Assembly (NCBI RefSeq): GCF_029222905.1
Contig: NZ_JARHUE010000003.1
Span: forward strand, 186,001 to 250,000
Direction: 5' to 3'
DNA length: 64,000 bases
From: Neptuniibacter sp. CAU 1671
GTDB lineage: Bacteria; Pseudomonadota; Gammaproteobacteria; Pseudomonadales; Balneatricaceae
The position numbers and the translations under genes are program-made. A model generated the notes under the pieces. That model searched no databases and had not been told where the DNA came from. It saw only the letters and a program-made list of their open reading frames with translations. Shown piece after piece: positions 61,615-64,000 of the stretch (position 1 is the first letter of the stretch; every line of letters begins with the position of its first letter).

Positions 61615-63213
61615 GTGGCGCAGGTAGATTACTCTGACAAGCAGGTATTGCTGATCGATAGCAGCGGTAATATGCGCGCTACGCTGTTTTACATGCTGCG
61701 TAGTATGGGAGTGGTCAATCTCAAGGCCGTCACCATCACGCCTCGGGTTCTCTCTGTCATAGCGGAAGACGATTATGATGTCATTCTGCTCGGACATAAT
61801 AGCAGCGACAGTTTTTCTGGTATTCAATTGCTGGAAGAGTGTCGTTATCGCGGCTATATCAAGCCCACGACCTGTTGGGTATTTATGACAGGCGATGCGG
61901 CCCAGGAGCTTATTCTGCATGCACTGGACAGTCGTCCCGACGCACTCCTGACCAAACCCTTTTCAATTGAAGAGCTCAAAAACCGACTGGATCAGTTACT
62001 CACCCGCAAAGCGCTGTTTGCGCCGGTTGAAGAGCTGGTTGCTGCTGGTAAATTGCAACAGGCGATTCAGTATTGTCGCAATGCGTTCGCGCCTTATGAC
62101 GATGAATATGATGCCGCCTGCTTAATGATGGCGCGGCTGCAGCTTCAGGCGGGCCAGCCTCATCTGGCAGAACGGATTGCGGGCAAAATGTATACCGACA
62201 AAAAAGATAAAGAAGCCGGTATGCTGTATGCCAAATCCATGATGCAGCAGGGAAAAAACAAGGAGGCTGAGCGTTTGCTGGTGCATTTTACCCGTCAGTT
62301 TCCGCTTTATATTCCGGCCTATGATCTGCTGGCTCAGGTTTATGAGCAGTTTGGTGATCTGGATGCTGCACGCGAGATACTGAATGATGCCATTAAACTT
62401 TCTCCTCTCGGTATTCCGAGACAGATGACCCTGGGGCGGATTGCCACCCAGTCCAAACAGTTGGATGTGGCGTCATCGGCTTACAAAAAATCGATCGTGT
62501 TGGGGCGGCACAGTTGTTACCGCTCTCCTGAGCCTTATCTTAAGCTCGCCAACCTTAAACGCTTGGAAGTCGCGGTTAGCTCCGAGCAACGGCAGGATGA
62601 GCTCTATGGCGGTTTCAATAAACTTTTGAGTGATGCCTTTAGTGCCTTTCCCCAGGACCAGCGTTTGCGTATTCAGGCGTCATTGCTGCGGGGTGAGATG
62701 TTGCAGCAGTTGGGTGATCAGGATGGGGCGAATCAATGTGCCAGAGAGGCGCAGCGGGCCAATGCTGAACTGGCCGTTCCATTGGATCTGGATCGTGAAT
62801 TACTCGCTGTTACGGGGGACCGGATTCCGATTCTGGATAAACCTGTGCAGCCTCCGGTGGTTTCAGCGCCGGGTCGTGATGTGGATATGAGCCGCAAAGT
62901 GAACCGTCAGGGCGTAAAGAGCTATCTGGCCGGACGCATGCCGGAAGCGCTGAAATATTTTGGTCTGGCAACGGAATATGATTCATCAAACGTTGCGGCA
63001 TTGCTTAACCTGGCGCAGTTGTTTCTTGAGTCTGCGCGGGACAGTCAGGAAAAACGTTCAGAGCGTCTGCGCATGGTGCAGCGTTATCTAACCCTCTCTT
63101 CCCGGATGGTGCTGGAGAATGAGGTACAGGAGAAACATCAGCAATTGAAGGTTCTCCTGCACCGGGGAGTTGAAGAGCTTCCTGCTGGCAGCCTTGGTAA
63201 TTTACTGCGCTGA
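61615..63213 (+). CDS. Atypical receiver-domain protein with TPR repeats
   Basis: A 532-residue cytoplasmic protein. Residues about 10-130 form a CheY-like receiver (VLLIDSSGNMRATLFYMLRS; LLTKPFSIEELKNRL with K114), but the phosphoacceptor Asp position is Gly (DVILLG, G60) and the acidic pocket at the N-terminus reads IDSS, so normal phosphorylation is doubtful. Residues about 145-370 and 430-500 contain TPR-like helical repeats (AACLMMARLQLQAGQPHLAE; ALKYFGLATEYDSSNVAALL), suited to protein-protein contacts. GTG 61615 is the only sensible start in frame. The output partner is unknown. Confidence 0.85.
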   Translation: MAQVDYSDKQVLLIDSSGNMRATLFYMLRSMGVVNLKAVTITPRVLSVIAEDDYDVILLGHNSSDSFSGIQLLEECRYRGYIKPTTCWVFMTGDAAQELILHALDSRPDALLTKPFSIEELKNRLDQLLTRKALFAPVEELVAAGKLQQAIQYCRNAFAPYDDEYDAACLMMARLQLQAGQPHLAERIAGKMYTDKKDKEAGMLYAKSMMQQGKNKEAERLLVHFTRQFPLYIPAYDLLAQVYEQFGDLDAAREILNDAIKLSPLGIPRQMTLGRIATQSKQLDVASSAYKKSIVLGRHSCYRSPEPYLKLANLKRLEVAVSSEQRQDELYGGFNKLLSDAFSAFPQDQRLRIQASLLRGEMLQQLGDQDGANQCAREAQRANAELAVPLDLDRELLAVTGDRIPILDKPVQPPVVSAPGRDVDMSRKVNRQGVKSYLAGRMPEALKYFGLATEYDSSNVAALLNLAQLFLESARDSQEKRSERLRMVQRYLTLSSRMVLENEVQEKHQQLKVLLHRGVEELPAGSLGNLLR

Positions 63214-63225
63214 GACTGGGCTCTG

Positions 63226-63420
63226 TTATACGGCAATTTCCGCTTCAGTAGACTTAGGCGAAGTGGGCCAGAACCGATCATGCAGGTAAAAAGCAACCGT
63301 GTTTACTGCAGGCTCAATCAGCGCCACAGCGCTGCCCGTCAAAAAGCTACCGGTCATGGCGTAGGTCAGGCCGAAAGCAATCGTAAAATGTAGAACAGCG
63401 AATGACAGTGTTTTCCGCAT
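63226..63420 (-). CDS. DUF2061 small membrane protein
   Basis: A 64-residue protein matching the DUF2061 pattern: KTLSFAVLHFTIAFGLTYAM, then GSFLTGSAVALIEPAVNTVA, then FYLHDRFW. It has two hydrophobic segments and so probably spans the inner membrane twice. The function of the family is unknown. It is convergent with the receiver-TPR gene. Confidence 0.88.
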   Translation of the reverse strand: MRKTLSFAVLHFTIAFGLTYAMTGSFLTGSAVALIEPAVNTVAFYLHDRFWPTSPKSTEAEIAV

Positions 63421-63605
63421 GACCGTATCCTCGGTAAAGTGTTACGGAGTCCAGTGTATGCGGCTGTTAATATTTGTTTAAATTTATTGATTTTATGTTT
63501 TTGATTGCTTGTGTGAATAACAAGACTGGTGGGCCGCTGTGCGCACTATCCGGTGCCGGATAAGTTCTGGGTAGTGGATTTTGGTGAGAGACAAAGCTGG
63601 TTAAA

Positions 63606-63682
63606 TGGTGTCCCAGAAGGGATTCGAACCCCTGGCCTGTCCCTTAGGAGGGGACCGCTCTATCCACCTGAGCTACTGGGAC
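63606..63682 (-). tRNA. tRNA-Arg(CCT)
   Basis: A 77-nt tRNA on the minus strand. The acceptor GTCCCAG pairs with CTGGGAC, the discriminator is A and CCA is encoded. The anticodon loop CTCCTAA gives CCT, reading AGG. D arm GCTCAGGTGGATAGAGC and T arm CAGGGGTTCGAATCCCTTC (one mismatch at the base) are intact. Confidence 0.95.
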
Positions 63683-63745
63683 GTCTAAACACGACGGGCC
63701 TGATTTTACCCAGTGCTGGCGTCTCTGTCATGGCTTTTAAGGATT

Positions 63746-64000
63746 TCAGGCTTTGCCGATACGGCTCTGAGCTTTGTAGAGACCCGCGGTGCCGGACTGG
63801 TCGTAGAGTTTGTCTTCCTGGCGGTGGCCACGGACCATAGCCAGAAGTTGCTGGACATTACGCTGACTGCGGGCAATCACATTCTCGTTACGAGAATTTT
63901 TGCGTTGCATCTGCTGTAACAGTTTTTCCAGTGTGACCACGGCCTCGGTGACTGAGGTCTCATTAACGGTGTCAGCGGGTAGCTGATAGCCGTTAATCTG
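63746..64000 (-). CDS. flgN: FlgN-like flagellar chaperone, C-terminal part only
   Basis: The frame is open from the window edge to a TGA at 63746, giving the last 84 residues of a protein whose start lies beyond 64000. The end resembles FlgN, the export chaperone for hook-filament junction proteins: helical NSRNENVIARSQRNVQQLL, then a short LYDQSGTAGLY element (compare LYGADGQ in E. coli FlgN) and a basic tail. The assignment is by eye on a partial protein; flgM or flgA nearby would support it. Confidence 0.68.
   Translation of the reverse strand, partial: QINGYQLPADTVNETSVTEAVVTLEKLLQQMQRKNSRNENVIARSQRNVQQLLAMVRGHRQEDKLYDQSGTAGLYKAQSRIGKA

Overview
The window is chromosomal DNA of a Gram-negative marine gammaproteobacterium, most likely of the Oceanospirillales/Pseudomonadales side. 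The gene order bamA-skp-lpxD-fabZ-lpxA-lpxB-rnhB-dnaE-accA-tilS-pyrG-eno-ftsB-truD-surE-pcm-nlpD-rpoS, then mutS, then pncC-recA-recX-alaS-lysC-csrA, is a familiar gammaproteobacterial backbone. A sodium-pumping oxaloacetate decarboxylase (oadGAB) fits a marine cell. The genus cannot be named from the sequence alone.

Layout. 1-11064: outer-membrane biogenesis and lipid A operon, running into rnhB, dnaE and accA. 11051-15447: tilS, pyrG and eno. 15623-21219: ftsB, truD, surE, pcm, a DUF368 membrane protein, nlpD and rpoS; ispD and ispF, often between ftsB and truD, are absent here. 21508-24412: a small unrecognised gene and mutS on the opposite strand. 24413-48211: a 24-kb accessory island placed exactly between mutS and pncC-recA. 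48245-54728: pncC, SOS-controlled recA, recX, alaS, lysC and csrA. 54788-55172: one tRNA-Ser and three tandem identical tRNA-Arg genes. 55254-60324: thiI and oadGAB. 60379-64000: a histone-deacetylase-like enzyme, a receiver-TPR protein, a DUF2061 protein, tRNA-Arg(CCT) and the 3' end of a flgN-like gene.

The island is the most interesting part. It encodes a 5164-residue acidic RTX protein with an N-terminal LEPR-XLL-type motif (MEPRILLSAD), no classical signal peptide, more than 2000 residues of calcium-binding-type repeats, two jelly-roll-like domains and a C-terminal HExxH metzincin-like domain. Downstream on the same strand lie a DUF3467 protein, a GAF-TM-HlyD adaptor, a PqqD-like/M50 site-2 protease/HlyD fusion, a 627-residue protein that I read as a SecA homologue with both Walker motifs destroyed, a third HlyD/RND-type periplasmic adaptor, and a small secreted protein with four cysteines. 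There is no HlyB-type ABC transporter and no TolC. My inference is a dedicated export or surface-assembly machine for the giant protein that departs from standard type I secretion. No function has been shown and the proposal rests on reading motifs by eye.
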